Assembly (NCBI RefSeq): GCF_000505545.1
Contig: NZ_AYTB01000017.1
Span: 1 to 64,000, forward strand
Direction: 5' to 3'
Origin: Kurthia huakuii LAM0618
Lineage (GTDB): Bacteria > Bacillota > Bacilli > Bacillales_A > Planococcaceae
Length of the DNA: 64,000 nucleotides
The position numbers and the translations under genes were made by a program. Positions within the stretch are counted from its first letter, which is position 1, and the number at the start of each line of letters is the position of its first letter. The notes beneath the pieces are model-generated. The model ran no database searches and was not told where the DNA came from. It worked only from the letters and a program-made list of their open reading frames with translations. Positions 29,582 through 37,760 of this stretch are shown here, piece after piece.

Positions 29582-30069
29582 ATTATACAACATTAAAAGT
29601 ACCACATGACGTACTGTATTTAGCAGCGACTGCGGAAGGCTTATGTTATGTCGGAAATGACGAACAGAGGCTTTATGATTTTGCAGCGAAGCGGCGCGCA
29701 ACACTTGTGGAAAACGATGGCGCAATGGCGGCGTATCGTGCGCAGTTTGCTGCTTATTTTGACGGGGAATTACAGCGCTTTGATGTGACATTAGATGTCG
29801 CTGGTACCGAGCTTCAACAAAACGTTTGGAAAATGCTGATGACGATTCCATATGGTGAGGTATGGACGTATTCAGATGTTGCCGAAGCGATTGGTCGACC
29901 GTCTGCGGTACGTGCAGTAGCAAATGCAATTGGACGTAATCCCGTGCTTGTCGCGATTCCTTGTCATCGCGTAATCGGTAAAAATGGTAAGCTGACAGGA
30001 TTCAGTAGCGGCATGCCGATGAAGAAAATGTTGTTGCGTATCGAAGGAATTACAGCGTATAAAGAATAA
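29578..30069 (+). CDS. adaB: O6-methylguanine-DNA methyltransferase AdaB/Ogt
   Basis: The 163-residue protein has the DNA-binding segment YSDVAEAIGRPSAVRAVANA with the arginine finger, then the active-site IPCHRVIG near residue 128, whose Cys accepts the alkyl group from O6-methylguanine in a suicide reaction. The short N-terminal domain is normal for Ogt/AdaB. ATG 29578 overlaps the adaA stop (ATGA). With AdaA it forms an alkylation-damage response. Length and motifs are typical. Confidence 0.94.
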   Translation: MNYTTLKVPHDVLYLAATAEGLCYVGNDEQRLYDFAAKRRATLVENDGAMAAYRAQFAAYFDGELQRFDVTLDVAGTELQQNVWKMLMTIPYGEVWTYSDVAEAIGRPSAVRAVANAIGRNPVLVAIPCHRVIGKNGKLTGFSSGMPMKKMLLRIEGITAYKE

Positions 30070-30076
30070 GGTGTAC

Positions 30077-30108
30077 GAGGCTAGCAATGAATGCGGGCCT
30101 CTTTTTTT
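30077..30108 (+). terminator. Terminator after adaB
   Basis: GAGGC (30077-30081) pairs with GCCTC (30097-30101), followed by a T run. The stem is short. Confidence 0.65.
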
Positions 30109-30160
30109 ATCGTAGCGACTGCTGACAAGTCAGTGTGCTTTTAATTTCAACTGAAAAGGC

Positions 30161-30328
30161 TATAATAGACCTATGTAAAGACAACGAGGCGAAGGTTGTA
30201 GATGACGCAAAGCGCTTAGTTTGTTACGATGTATCATGCTTATACATAGGTTTCTTAGAAGTAGAAACGAATTTGCATATTAAAAGGTATTTTGGGGAAC
30301 GTAATTAAGAAGTGTAAAGCGTTCTTAA
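30161..30328 (+). promoter_or_regulatory. Promoter and structured leader of pncB-nadE (unassigned)
   Basis: A perfect -10, TATAAT, lies at 30161-30166, but the -35 is weak. The leader is about 185 bases long. Its start, ACCTATGTA (30169-30177), pairs perfectly with TACATAGGT (30243-30251). Inside are ACAAC/GTTGT (30181-30199) and the segment GACGCAAAGCGC. GTTTC/GAAAC and the strong TTAAGAA (30305-30311) / TTCTTAA (30322-30328) hairpins follow. I do not recognise a known riboswitch class. Confidence 0.5.
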
Positions 30329-30355
30329 ATTAACTTTTGGAAGAAGGGACTAATT

Positions 30356-31840
30356 ATGATGAAATCAATCTATCCAGATGATAGCTTAGCGTTACATACA
30401 GACCTTTATCAAATCAATATGGCTGAAACGTATTGGGCGGACGGCATTCATAATCGCAAGGCAATTTTTGAACTTTATTTTAGAAAACTGCCATTTGATA
30501 ATGGCTATGCGGTATTTGCAGGATTAGAGCGTATGCTTGAGTATTTACGCAATTTTAAATTTAGTGAGACAGACTTAGCTTACTTACAACAAGAAGTAGG
30601 ATACAAAGAGGACTTTATCGACTATTTACGTGGCATCCGCTTTACCGGTGAGATGTATTCGATGATTGAAGGGGAGCTCGTGTTTGGCAACGAACCAATC
30701 GTGCGTATTGAAGCATCGTTAGTGGAAGCACAATTAATCGAGACTGCGCTTCTTAATATCGTCAATTATCAAACGCTAATCGCTACAAAAGCAAGTCGTA
30801 TTAAACACGTCGCTGGCGAAGAAACCGTCATGGAATTTGGTACGCGCCGAGCACAGGAAATGGACGCTGCTATTTGGGGGACGCGTGCAGCCATTATCGG
30901 CGGCTTTGATTCGACAAGTAACGTGCGTGCAGGGAAACTCTTTGATTTACCTGTTGCGGGTACGCATGCACATTCACTTGTACAATCATACCGTAGCGAT
31001 TATGAGGCATTCCATGCGTATGCACGCCGCCATAAAGATTGCGTATTTTTAGTCGACACATACGATACATTAAAATCAGGTGTACCGATGGCGATTAAAG
31101 TAGCGAAAGAACTTGGCGATAAAATTAATTTTATTGGTGTGCGCTTAGATAGCGGCGATATTGCGTTCTTATCAAAAGAAGCGCGCCGTATGTTAGACGA
31201 AGCGGGCTTCTCAGACGCAAAAATTGTCGTGTCAAATGATTTAGATGAATATACAATGTTGAATTTGCGTGCTCAAAATGCGCGTGTTGATTTATGGGGA
31301 ATCGGCACGAAAATCATTACAGCATATGATCAACCAGCACTCGGCGCAGTTTATAAAATTGTGTCGATTGAAGATGAACATGGCGTGATGCAAGATACGA
31401 TTAAAATTTCAGCGAATGCTGAAAAAGTAACGACACCAGGGCATAAAAAAGTGTACCGTATTATCGACCGCGAAAACGGCAAAGCAGAGGGCGACTACAT
31501 TTGTATGCATGATGAAGACCCAAGTACGGAGGAACGTTTAAAAATGTTCCACCCTGTTCACACGTTTATTTCAAAATTTGTGACAAACTTTGAAGCGAAA
31601 AACTTACATGAAAAAGTCATCGAAAAAGGTGAAGTGATTTACACATCTCCATCTGTAGAGGACATGAAACAATACGCTTTTGCAAATCTCGGACAATTAT
31701 GGGATGAGTATAAACGTTCATTAAACCCAGAAGCATACCCAGTTGATTTAAGTCAAAAATGCTGGGACAATAAAATGCGCAATATCGAGGAAGTAAAGGA
31801 AATGGTCCAACGTACTGTTGACGAAATCGAGGGGGCATAA
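30356..31840 (+). CDS. pncB: Nicotinate phosphoribosyltransferase PncB
   Basis: The 494-residue enzyme joins nicotinate and PRPP, using ATP, to give nicotinate mononucleotide in NAD salvage. Signatures include [15 protein letters not shown] at the N-terminus, [13 protein letters not shown] near residue 165, GTHAHS near 205 and [13 protein letters not shown] near 265. The length fits the longer Firmicute form. ATG 30356 and ATG 30359 are adjacent; GGAAGAAGGG precedes them. It stands two bases before nadE and shares its long leader. Confidence 0.94.
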   Translation: MMKSIYPDDSLALHTDLYQINMAETYWADGIHNRKAIFELYFRKLPFDNGYAVFAGLERMLEYLRNFKFSETDLAYLQQEVGYKEDFIDYLRGIRFTGEMYSMIEGELVFGNEPIVRIEASLVEAQLIETALLNIVNYQTLIATKASRIKHVAGEETVMEFGTRRAQEMDAAIWGTRAAIIGGFDSTSNVRAGKLFDLPVAGTHAHSLVQSYRSDYEAFHAYARRHKDCVFLVDTYDTLKSGVPMAIKVAKELGDKINFIGVRLDSGDIAFLSKEARRMLDEAGFSDAKIVVSNDLDEYTMLNLRAQNARVDLWGIGTKIITAYDQPALGAVYKIVSIEDEHGVMQDTIKISANAEKVTTPGHKKVYRIIDRENGKAEGDYICMHDEDPSTEERLKMFHPVHTFISKFVTNFEAKNLHEKVIEKGEVIYTSPSVEDMKQYAFANLGQLWDEYKRSLNPEAYPVDLSQKCWDNKMRNIEEVKEMVQRTVDEIEGA

Positions 31841-31842
31841 AG

Positions 31843-32667
31843 ATGACGTTGCAACAACAAATTATTGAAGAACTGCGCGTACTACCAGTCATTGACACAC
31901 AGCAGGAAATACGTCGTACGATTGATTTCTTAAAAGGTTATGCACAAAAACATAGCTTCGTAAAAGGCTTTGTATTAGGGATTTCAGGCGGTCAAGATTC
32001 GACGCTGGCAGGGAAACTAACGCAACTAGCGGTGAATGAACTAAACGCTGAAGCAGGCGAAGAAAACTATTCATTTTGGGCAGTACGTCTACCGTATGGC
32101 ATTCAAGCGGACGAAGCGGATTGTGACGATGCACTAGCATTTATTGAACCGACAAAAACGTATACCGTTAATGTGAAACCAGCCGTTGATGCAGGTGTCA
32201 GCGCATTGCACGATGCCGGTATTGAACTAAGTGATTTTGTGAAGGGCAATGAAAAAGCCCGCGAACGTATGAAAGTACAGTTTGCGATTGCAGCAGCAAA
32301 TGGCGGTGTTGTCATTGGTACCGATCATGCGGCTGAAGCAATTACCGGTTTCTACACGAAGTTTGGTGACGGGGCGGCCGATTTAACGCCGATTTGGCGC
32401 TTAAATAAACGTCAAGGGAAAGCATTGTTACAAGCGCTTGATTGCCCTGTGCATTTATATGAAAAAACGCCGACTGCTGATTTAGAGGAAAATCGTCCAG
32501 GCATTGCAGATGAAGAGGCACTCGGTGTGACATATGAACAAATCGATGACTACTTAGAAGGTAAAAAAATCGATGAAGCGGCCCAAAAAATTTTAGAAGG
32601 TCACTACTTAAAAACAAAACATAAACGTCATTTACCAATTACGGTGTATGATGATTTTTGGAAATAG
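31843..32667 (+). CDS. nadE: Ammonia-dependent NAD+ synthetase NadE
   Basis: A 274-residue synthetase of the short, NH3-dependent type without a glutaminase domain. The ATP pyrophosphatase P-loop [15 protein letters not shown] is near residue 45, and [31 protein letters not shown] and the late KHKRHLP are all family landmarks. It amidates nicotinic acid adenine dinucleotide to NAD+. GAGGGGG lies before ATG 31843. With pncB it completes most of the nicotinate salvage route; nadD is elsewhere. Confidence 0.96.
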   Translation: MTLQQQIIEELRVLPVIDTQQEIRRTIDFLKGYAQKHSFVKGFVLGISGGQDSTLAGKLTQLAVNELNAEAGEENYSFWAVRLPYGIQADEADCDDALAFIEPTKTYTVNVKPAVDAGVSALHDAGIELSDFVKGNEKARERMKVQFAIAAANGGVVIGTDHAAEAITGFYTKFGDGAADLTPIWRLNKRQGKALLQALDCPVHLYEKTPTADLEENRPGIADEEALGVTYEQIDDYLEGKKIDEAAQKILEGHYLKTKHKRHLPITVYDDFWK

Positions 32668-32673
32668 CAAACG

Positions 32674-32706
32674 AGAGGTTGGGGATTTTTCCTAGCCTCT
32701 TTTTTT
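32674..32706 (+). terminator. Terminator after nadE
   Basis: AGAGGTTGGGG pairs with CCTAGCCTCT with one bulge, followed by seven T. Confidence 0.8.
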
Positions 32707-32800
32707 GCTGTGTCGAAACCGTCAAATTGATTTCCATCTTATTTCACAATTGCTCGTTACAATAAAAGATAGGTAATATTTTGAAGGGAGTTTTGTTGAC

Positions 32801-33388
32801 GTGAAATACAAATTAGGTGCAACGATGATGGTTGCGGGACTATTGTTAGCAGGCTGTGGCTCGGACGATGAAAAGGCGGCTCCGGCTCCAGCGCAAACAG
32901 AAACAACGACAGCGGGGGACAAAGCAGTAGCAACACCAGTTGACGACCGCTTAAAAGAACCTGCAAAAGATGAAAAGTGTGCATTTTGTAATATGAAGGT
33001 ATACCATAAGGACAATAAAATGGGTGCCTTTACTGCACAAGCAATCGATGAAAAAGGCAAAAACTTATTTTTTGATGATGCAGGTTGTATGCTAAATTAT
33101 GAACGCGATCATAAAGTGACGCTTGAAAAATTTGTACGCGACTATGATTCGAAAGATTGGGTTAAACTTGATGATGCGACAATCGTAGCTGGTGATATTA
33201 AAACGCCAATGAACTATGGCTTTGCATACTTCACACAAAAAACAGCAGCTGAAAAATTCGTTGCTGACAACGATGGCTCAAAAATCGTAGCTGTAAGTGA
33301 TATTGATGATAAAGCACATGAAAAAATGAAAATGAAGATGGAAATGAACAGCGAGCATTCTGATTCAGAACAATCGCAAGGGCATTAA
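32801..33388 (+). CDS. nosL: NosL-family lipoprotein with Met/His-rich tail
   Basis: The 195-residue product starts at GTG 32801 after AAGGGAG. A lipoprotein signal ends in LLLAGC (Cys near residue 18). The NosL domain follows with CAFCNM near 59 and FDDAGCMLNYERD near 91. NosL binds Cu(I) and supports metal-site assembly of nitrous oxide reductase. The last 25 residues are rich in Met, His, Glu and Ser (KMKMKMEMN), a likely extra copper-binding tail that the second NosL here lacks. A terminator separates it from nosD. Confidence 0.88.
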   Translation: MKYKLGATMMVAGLLLAGCGSDDEKAAPAPAQTETTTAGDKAVATPVDDRLKEPAKDEKCAFCNMKVYHKDNKMGAFTAQAIDEKGKNLFFDDAGCMLNYERDHKVTLEKFVRDYDSKDWVKLDDATIVAGDIKTPMNYGFAYFTQKTAAEKFVADNDGSKIVAVSDIDDKAHEKMKMKMEMNSEHSDSEQSQGH

Positions 33389-33396
33389 TAATAATG

Positions 33397-33426
33397 AAGG
33401 CTGTTCAAAATGAGCAGCCTTTTTCT
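33397..33426 (+). terminator. Terminator after the first nosL
   Basis: AAGGCTGTT pairs with GAGCAGCCTT, followed by a T tract, between the first nosL and nosD. Partial read-through is possible. Confidence 0.75.
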
Positions 33427-33446
33427 AACGAATGGAGGGCAAGTCT

Positions 33447-34727
33447 GTGAAAGGACCGCGCTTTTTGATGGCCTTTTTCGTCAGTCTATTGTTTTTCGCA
33501 TTGCCTGCAAGCGCAGATACATTGCAGCAGCAAATCGATAAAACACCAGAAGGCGGCACATTAAAACTATTTGACCGCGACTACATGGAAACGGCGGTCA
33601 TTAATAAACCGATTACGATTACCGGTGGCGATGAGACGTTGTTAATGTCTGATAGCGACAAGCCGGTATTTACGATTAAGGATGCAACAGATGTTACGCT
33701 AAAAGGACTTCGATTTTTACAATCGGGGTCTGCCGTAGTTGTGAAAAATTCTTCACATGTCAAACTAGACGGCCTAGAAATGATTCAAATGTTTAGCGGA
33801 GTCCAAGTGTATGATTCAAGTGATGTGACGATTAAAGGTTTAACATTAAAAGGAATCGATGGCCAGTTTGCCTCAAAAGGGTATGGCTTAGCTGTATTTA
33901 AAAGTAATGACATTGAACTATCCCATAATAATGTGACATCGGTACAAGATGCGTATTATTTAGAGCATACGAAAAATGTGACGGTCACCGATAACGTCGC
34001 AACCGATAGCCGCTATGGGCTGCATTTTATGTATGCGGACGGCATTAAGGCAGAACGCAATACGTTAACGCGCAACGTCACGGGTATTATGTTGATGCTC
34101 GCAAAAAATGCGGAGCTGCGTCATAACAAGATTAGCATTCAGTGGGATTGGAATTCATCAGGGTTCACGCTCTACAATGCAGAAAATATTGTTGTGGAGC
34201 AAAATACATTTTCGGGCAACCGTACCGGAATTTTGAGTCAAACATTAACAAATGCGCAAATTCGTAATAATGTCTTTTCATCTAATCAGACAGCAATCGA
34301 ATTTACGGCAGCCGATAAAAATAATACGGTAGAAGGCAATGATTTTGTCGGCAATATTTTAAACATTCGTTCAGATGGTAGCGATAGCATCATCGATAAA
34401 AACTATTACGATGATTATGGTGGCAACGATATTGACGAAAACGGCGTTGGCGACACGCAATATGTCGCGCTACAAAGTTTTGGGCAGTGGATGGTACGCG
34501 AACCAGCGTATCAATATTTTATCGAGTCACCAGCTGTTGTTATGCTCAATCAAATGGACAAACAAACGAATCGTGTCGAGAAAAATCAGCTAGTAGATAG
34601 CACGCCGATGATGGAACCAACGAGCGACTTTAAAAAGGAGCAGTCATTCCATATATGGGCATTATTATTTGGCGTTATCATGCTTGGTGGCGCAATTTTC
34701 CTTTGGAGAAAGGGTGTTAAACAATGA
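33447..34727 (+). CDS. nosD: NosD: secreted parallel beta-helix protein
   Basis: The 426-residue protein starts at GTG 33447, eight bases after GGAGGG. It has a signal peptide ending in ALPASA near residue 23, then a right-handed beta-helix of repeating turns (VKNSSHVKLDGLEMIQMFSG, VYDSSDVTIKGLTL and others) to about residue 310. One C-terminal membrane helix (IWALLFGVIMLGGAIFLW) anchors it outside the cell. In Gram-negative nos clusters NosD works with the NosFY ABC transporter in building the CuZ centre of nitrous oxide reductase. It overlaps the next nosL by four bases. Confidence 0.9.
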   Translation: MKGPRFLMAFFVSLLFFALPASADTLQQQIDKTPEGGTLKLFDRDYMETAVINKPITITGGDETLLMSDSDKPVFTIKDATDVTLKGLRFLQSGSAVVVKNSSHVKLDGLEMIQMFSGVQVYDSSDVTIKGLTLKGIDGQFASKGYGLAVFKSNDIELSHNNVTSVQDAYYLEHTKNVTVTDNVATDSRYGLHFMYADGIKAERNTLTRNVTGIMLMLAKNAELRHNKISIQWDWNSSGFTLYNAENIVVEQNTFSGNRTGILSQTLTNAQIRNNVFSSNQTAIEFTAADKNNTVEGNDFVGNILNIRSDGSDSIIDKNYYDDYGGNDIDENGVGDTQYVALQSFGQWMVREPAYQYFIESPAVVMLNQMDKQTNRVEKNQLVDSTPMMEPTSDFKKEQSFHIWALLFGVIMLGGAIFLWRKGVKQ

Positions 34728-35185
34728 TGAAGAAAAAAATGTGGCTTGCAGGTGCAATGGCTGCGTCATTACTATTAGGTGCTTGCGGAGATAAAGAACT
34801 CGAAGCGCGCGATATTAATCCAGCAACCGATATTTGCAAGATTTGTAATATGAGTGTCGCTGCTGAAAAATATGCTGGTCAAGTAGCGCTCGCAAATGGC
34901 GATTATGAAACATTCGATGATATCGGCTGTTTGATGGAATACTATAATAAAACGGATAAAAAAGACATTGGTGAAGCGTTCGTCAAAGACTTTAGCGGTG
35001 AAGCATGGGTTGAAGTCGATCAAGCAATTTATGTATCCGATAAAGAGATTTCAACACCGATGAGCTATGGCGTCATCGCCTTTAAAACAACAGATGAGGC
35101 ACAAAAATTTATTGATTCAGAAGGCAAAGGGAAAATCGTGACATTTGAAGATGTCAAAGCGATGGACTGGAGTGGGCATGCATAA
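34724..35185 (+). CDS. nosL: NosL-family copper lipoprotein, second copy
   Basis: The 153-residue product has a lipoprotein signal with lipobox LLLGAC (Cys near residue 21) and the NosL domain with ICKICNM near 38 and FDDIGCLMEYYN near 65. It is clearly paralogous to the copy at 32801 (shared C-x-x-C-N-M, FDD-x-GC and MSYG/MNYGF segments) but lacks that copy's Met-rich tail. Translation overlaps nosD before it (ATGA) and nosY after it (TAATG), so it is part of a tightly coupled nosD-L-Y-F unit. Confidence 0.88.
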   Translation: MMKKKMWLAGAMAASLLLGACGDKELEARDINPATDICKICNMSVAAEKYAGQVALANGDYETFDDIGCLMEYYNKTDKKDIGEAFVKDFSGEAWVEVDQAIYVSDKEISTPMSYGVIAFKTTDEAQKFIDSEGKGKIVTFEDVKAMDWSGHA

Positions 35186-35991
35186 TGGGTTTATTCATTA
35201 AACTAGAATGGAAGCAAATGCTACGCAGTCGCTGGATGCAACTTGTCGCCGTACTGTTTGTCGTTATTTTTGCGGCGATTTCACTCATTCAGCAAATGGC
35301 CATGCCGGTCGAAGGTTTTACACGCCAAATTGCGAGCTTCCTCAACTTACTATTGTTTTTACTACCATTATTTACACTAACGATTGGTAGTATGAGCGTT
35401 GCGAGCGATATTGAATCGGGTTGGTATTCATTACTCAAAACGTATCCGATGAGCATTTTTGGCTATCTATGGAGTAAATATGTCGCAATCGTGTTGTCGT
35501 TCTTTTTAATTTTACTATTGGCGTTTGGTATTGTCTTAACGATGTCGGGTATTACCGGACAAATGCAACTACCGCCAGTGTTTATTTTCTTATCCATTTT
35601 TATGGTGCTTATTTTCGCGGCAATTGCTGTGTTTTGTGGTGTTCTTGCGAAAAACCGCTTGCACGCCTTATCGCTATCACTCGTTGTTTGGGCGGTAAGT
35701 TTATTACTGTTCTCATACATTTTAATGGCGCTTGGGACAATCGTGTCTGGTACGATGCTTAAATGGTTAACGATTATTATGATTCATTTAAATCCGGCAG
35801 AGTGGCTACGTTTCGGTTACTTTATGTTCTCTGGTCAAACGACTGTTCTTGGACCAGCATTTTATGAATTTACGGAGTTTTATACATCATTCTTTGGCTA
35901 CTTCTTATTCATTATGTTAAGTGCCTTATGGGTGATTATACCGCTTGGGTTAGCCAACTGGATTTTAAGCAAAAAAGGACGTGAAGTATAA
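35185..35991 (+). CDS. nosY: NosY-like ABC transporter permease
   Basis: A 268-residue permease of the ABC-2 type with six membrane helices; the first follows the cytoplasmic KLEWKQMLRSRWM. Conserved features are IGSMSVASDIESGWYSLLKTYP near residue 70 and a helix pair around HLNPAEWLRFGY near 195. Paired with the ATPase after it and NosD before it, it should form the NosDFY assembly transporter. Start and stop codons overlap both neighbours (TAATG). Confidence 0.85.
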   Translation: MGLFIKLEWKQMLRSRWMQLVAVLFVVIFAAISLIQQMAMPVEGFTRQIASFLNLLLFLLPLFTLTIGSMSVASDIESGWYSLLKTYPMSIFGYLWSKYVAIVLSFFLILLLAFGIVLTMSGITGQMQLPPVFIFLSIFMVLIFAAIAVFCGVLAKNRLHALSLSLVVWAVSLLLFSYILMALGTIVSGTMLKWLTIIMIHLNPAEWLRFGYFMFSGQTTVLGPAFYEFTEFYTSFFGYFLFIMLSALWVIIPLGLANWILSKKGREV

Positions 35992-36686
35992 TGGCAGTAA
36001 TTGTTGAAGGGAAAGCTATTACACGTGAATATTCAAATAATCAAGGGCTTCATGGCATTGATTTCGCGTTTAATGAAGGGCGGATTATCGCACTTGCGGG
36101 TGGTAACGGAGCGGGGAAATCGACATTGATTCGCCTGCTGATTGAGGAAGAAGAGGTTGATGCAGGTGAGTTTGTTTGGGCTGATGAGAAATCGATTCGT
36201 TATATGCCAGATGACGTCAATTTTCCGCTTGCCCTCACCGCACAGGAAATTATTCAACTGCTCGCAAATATGAAACAATTGCCGAAAGAGCGCTGTCAGG
36301 AAGTGCTAGAACGTGTTGGTTTGTGGGAGCATAGAAAGCAACGTGTACGTCAATACTCACGAGGGATGCGCCAGCGTCTAAACTTAGCGCAGAGCTTGCT
36401 TGGTGAAGAGCAGTTGCTTATTTTAGATGAGCCGACAAATGGTTTGGATCTATTATGGATTGCAGAACTAAAGCAAATTTTACGCGAGGAGAAAGAAGCG
36501 GGAAAAACGATTTTATTTTCAACGCATTTATTATCATTTGCTGAAGAACTAGCAGATGATGTCTTATTGTTACATGATGGTCAGGTGCTTATGACTGGTG
36601 CGCTACAAGATGTCTTGCAGCAAGGACAAGCGACACATTTAGAGGAACTTTTTATGCGTGAAATTGGTTCTATAAGAAATAAGTAA
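35991..36686 (+). CDS. nosF: NosF-like ABC transporter ATPase
   Basis: The 231-residue ATPase has Walker A GGNGAGKST near residue 36, signature YSRGMRQRLNLAQSLLG near 123 and Walker B LILDEPTNGLD, then FSTHLL. It is of the CcmA/NosF type that partners ABC-2 permeases. It is last in the nosD-L-Y-F unit and overlaps nosY. No nosZ, cytochrome partner or nosR-like gene follows; a terminator ends the unit. Confidence 0.87.
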   Translation: MAVIVEGKAITREYSNNQGLHGIDFAFNEGRIIALAGGNGAGKSTLIRLLIEEEEVDAGEFVWADEKSIRYMPDDVNFPLALTAQEIIQLLANMKQLPKERCQEVLERVGLWEHRKQRVRQYSRGMRQRLNLAQSLLGEEQLLILDEPTNGLDLLWIAELKQILREEKEAGKTILFSTHLLSFAEELADDVLLLHDGQVLMTGALQDVLQQGQATHLEELFMREIGSIRNK

Positions 36687-36690
36687 TAGA

Positions 36691-36720
36691 AAAGAGCTGC
36701 CGATAGGCGGTTCTTTTTTT
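36691..36720 (+). terminator. Terminator of the nos unit
   Basis: AAAGAGCTGCC pairs with GGCGGTTCTTT with G-T pairs around GATA, followed by T. Confidence 0.8.
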
Positions 36721-36773
36721 GTTAAGTCTTTTTAACAAATACTTTCGGAGCAAAAGAAAATGTAGGTACATGG

Positions 36774-36794
36774 TATAATTGATAATCATTAACA
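36774..36794 (+). promoter_or_regulatory. -10 box and Fur-box-like site before the moxR operon
   Basis: TATAAT (36774-36779) is followed directly by TGATAAT-C-ATTAACA (36780-36794). This matches the 7-1-7 Fur box TGATAATNATTATCA at all but one position. It lies over the expected transcription start, where a repressor would block RNA polymerase. Confidence 0.45.
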
Positions 36795-36809
36795 CTTGGA
36801 GGATGAAGT

Positions 36810-37760
36810 ATGGATACACAGGTAAAGCTACAAGCAATCATTGATAATATTGAGAAAGTAATGATCGGGAAACGTCATATCGCGGAATTAAGCGTTGTGG
36901 CATTGCTTGCACAAGGTCACGTACTATTAGAAGACGTACCCGGTGTCGGTAAAACAATGATGGTACGTTCACTCGCAAAATCGATTGGTGCAACATTTAA
37001 GCGTATTCAATTTACGCCGGATTTACTACCATCTGATGTGCTCGGCGTGTCGATTTACAATCCGAAAGATATGGAGTTTGAATTTCGACCAGGACCGCTA
37101 ATGGGGAATATTGTCTTAGCCGATGAAATTAACCGTACTTCGCCAAAAACACAAGCAGCATTGCTTGAAGGGATGGAGGAAGCTGCGGTCACTGTTGATG
37201 GGGAAACGATTGAAATACCAAAACCATTTTTCGTCATGGCGACACAAAACCCAATTGAATATGAAGGCACGTACCCATTGCCAGAAGCACAGCTTGACCG
37301 CTTCTTATTAAAATTAAAAATGGGTTATCCCGATATTTTAGATGAAATTGAAGTGCTGCGCCGCGCAGAGTCAACGAAGCCAATTGAAACGCTAGCATCA
37401 GTTGTGACATTAGAAGAGCTTATTCACTTACAGCAAGAAGTGAAGCAAATTCACGTCGATGATTTAGTAAAACAATATATCGTCACATTGGCACAAGCGA
37501 CGCGTGAGCATCCATATGTTTACTTAGGCGCAAGTCCACGTGGCTCGATTGCGTTAATGAAAGCCGCGCAAGCCTATACATTATTAAAAGGACGCACGTT
37601 TGTGACACCAGACGATATTCAATATTTAGCGCCGTTTGTGTTCTCGCATCGTCTGATTTTAAAACCAGAAGCGCGTTATGACAACGTGAGTGCAGAAGAT
37701 ATCGTTGGTCGTATCGTTCTTAATACGGCCGTACCAACACGAAAGTCTGAAGCCTTATGA
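36810..37760 (+). CDS. MoxR-family AAA+ ATPase
   Basis: The 316-residue ATPase has Walker A EDVPGVGKTMM near residue 42, Walker B VLADEINRTSPKTQAALLEGMEE near 105, the sensor ATQNPIEYEGTYPLPEAQLDRF near 148 and the C-terminal lid (GASPRGSIALMKAAQ). MoxR proteins act as chaperones in assembling protein or metal centres. GGAGG precedes ATG 36810. It is the first of three overlapping genes (MoxR, DUF58, transglutaminase), a very widespread set whose target is unsettled. Confidence 0.92.
   Translation: MDTQVKLQAIIDNIEKVMIGKRHIAELSVVALLAQGHVLLEDVPGVGKTMMVRSLAKSIGATFKRIQFTPDLLPSDVLGVSIYNPKDMEFEFRPGPLMGNIVLADEINRTSPKTQAALLEGMEEAAVTVDGETIEIPKPFFVMATQNPIEYEGTYPLPEAQLDRFLLKLKMGYPDILDEIEVLRRAESTKPIETLASVVTLEELIHLQQEVKQIHVDDLVKQYIVTLAQATREHPYVYLGASPRGSIALMKAAQAYTLLKGRTFVTPDDIQYLAPFVFSHRLILKPEARYDNVSAEDIVGRIVLNTAVPTRKSEAL

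Noticed and set aside
30200-30215. c-di-GMP-I riboswitch before pncB
   Set aside because: GACGCAAAGC is present, but the paired GGGCAAACC segment and the joining helices of the class are not.
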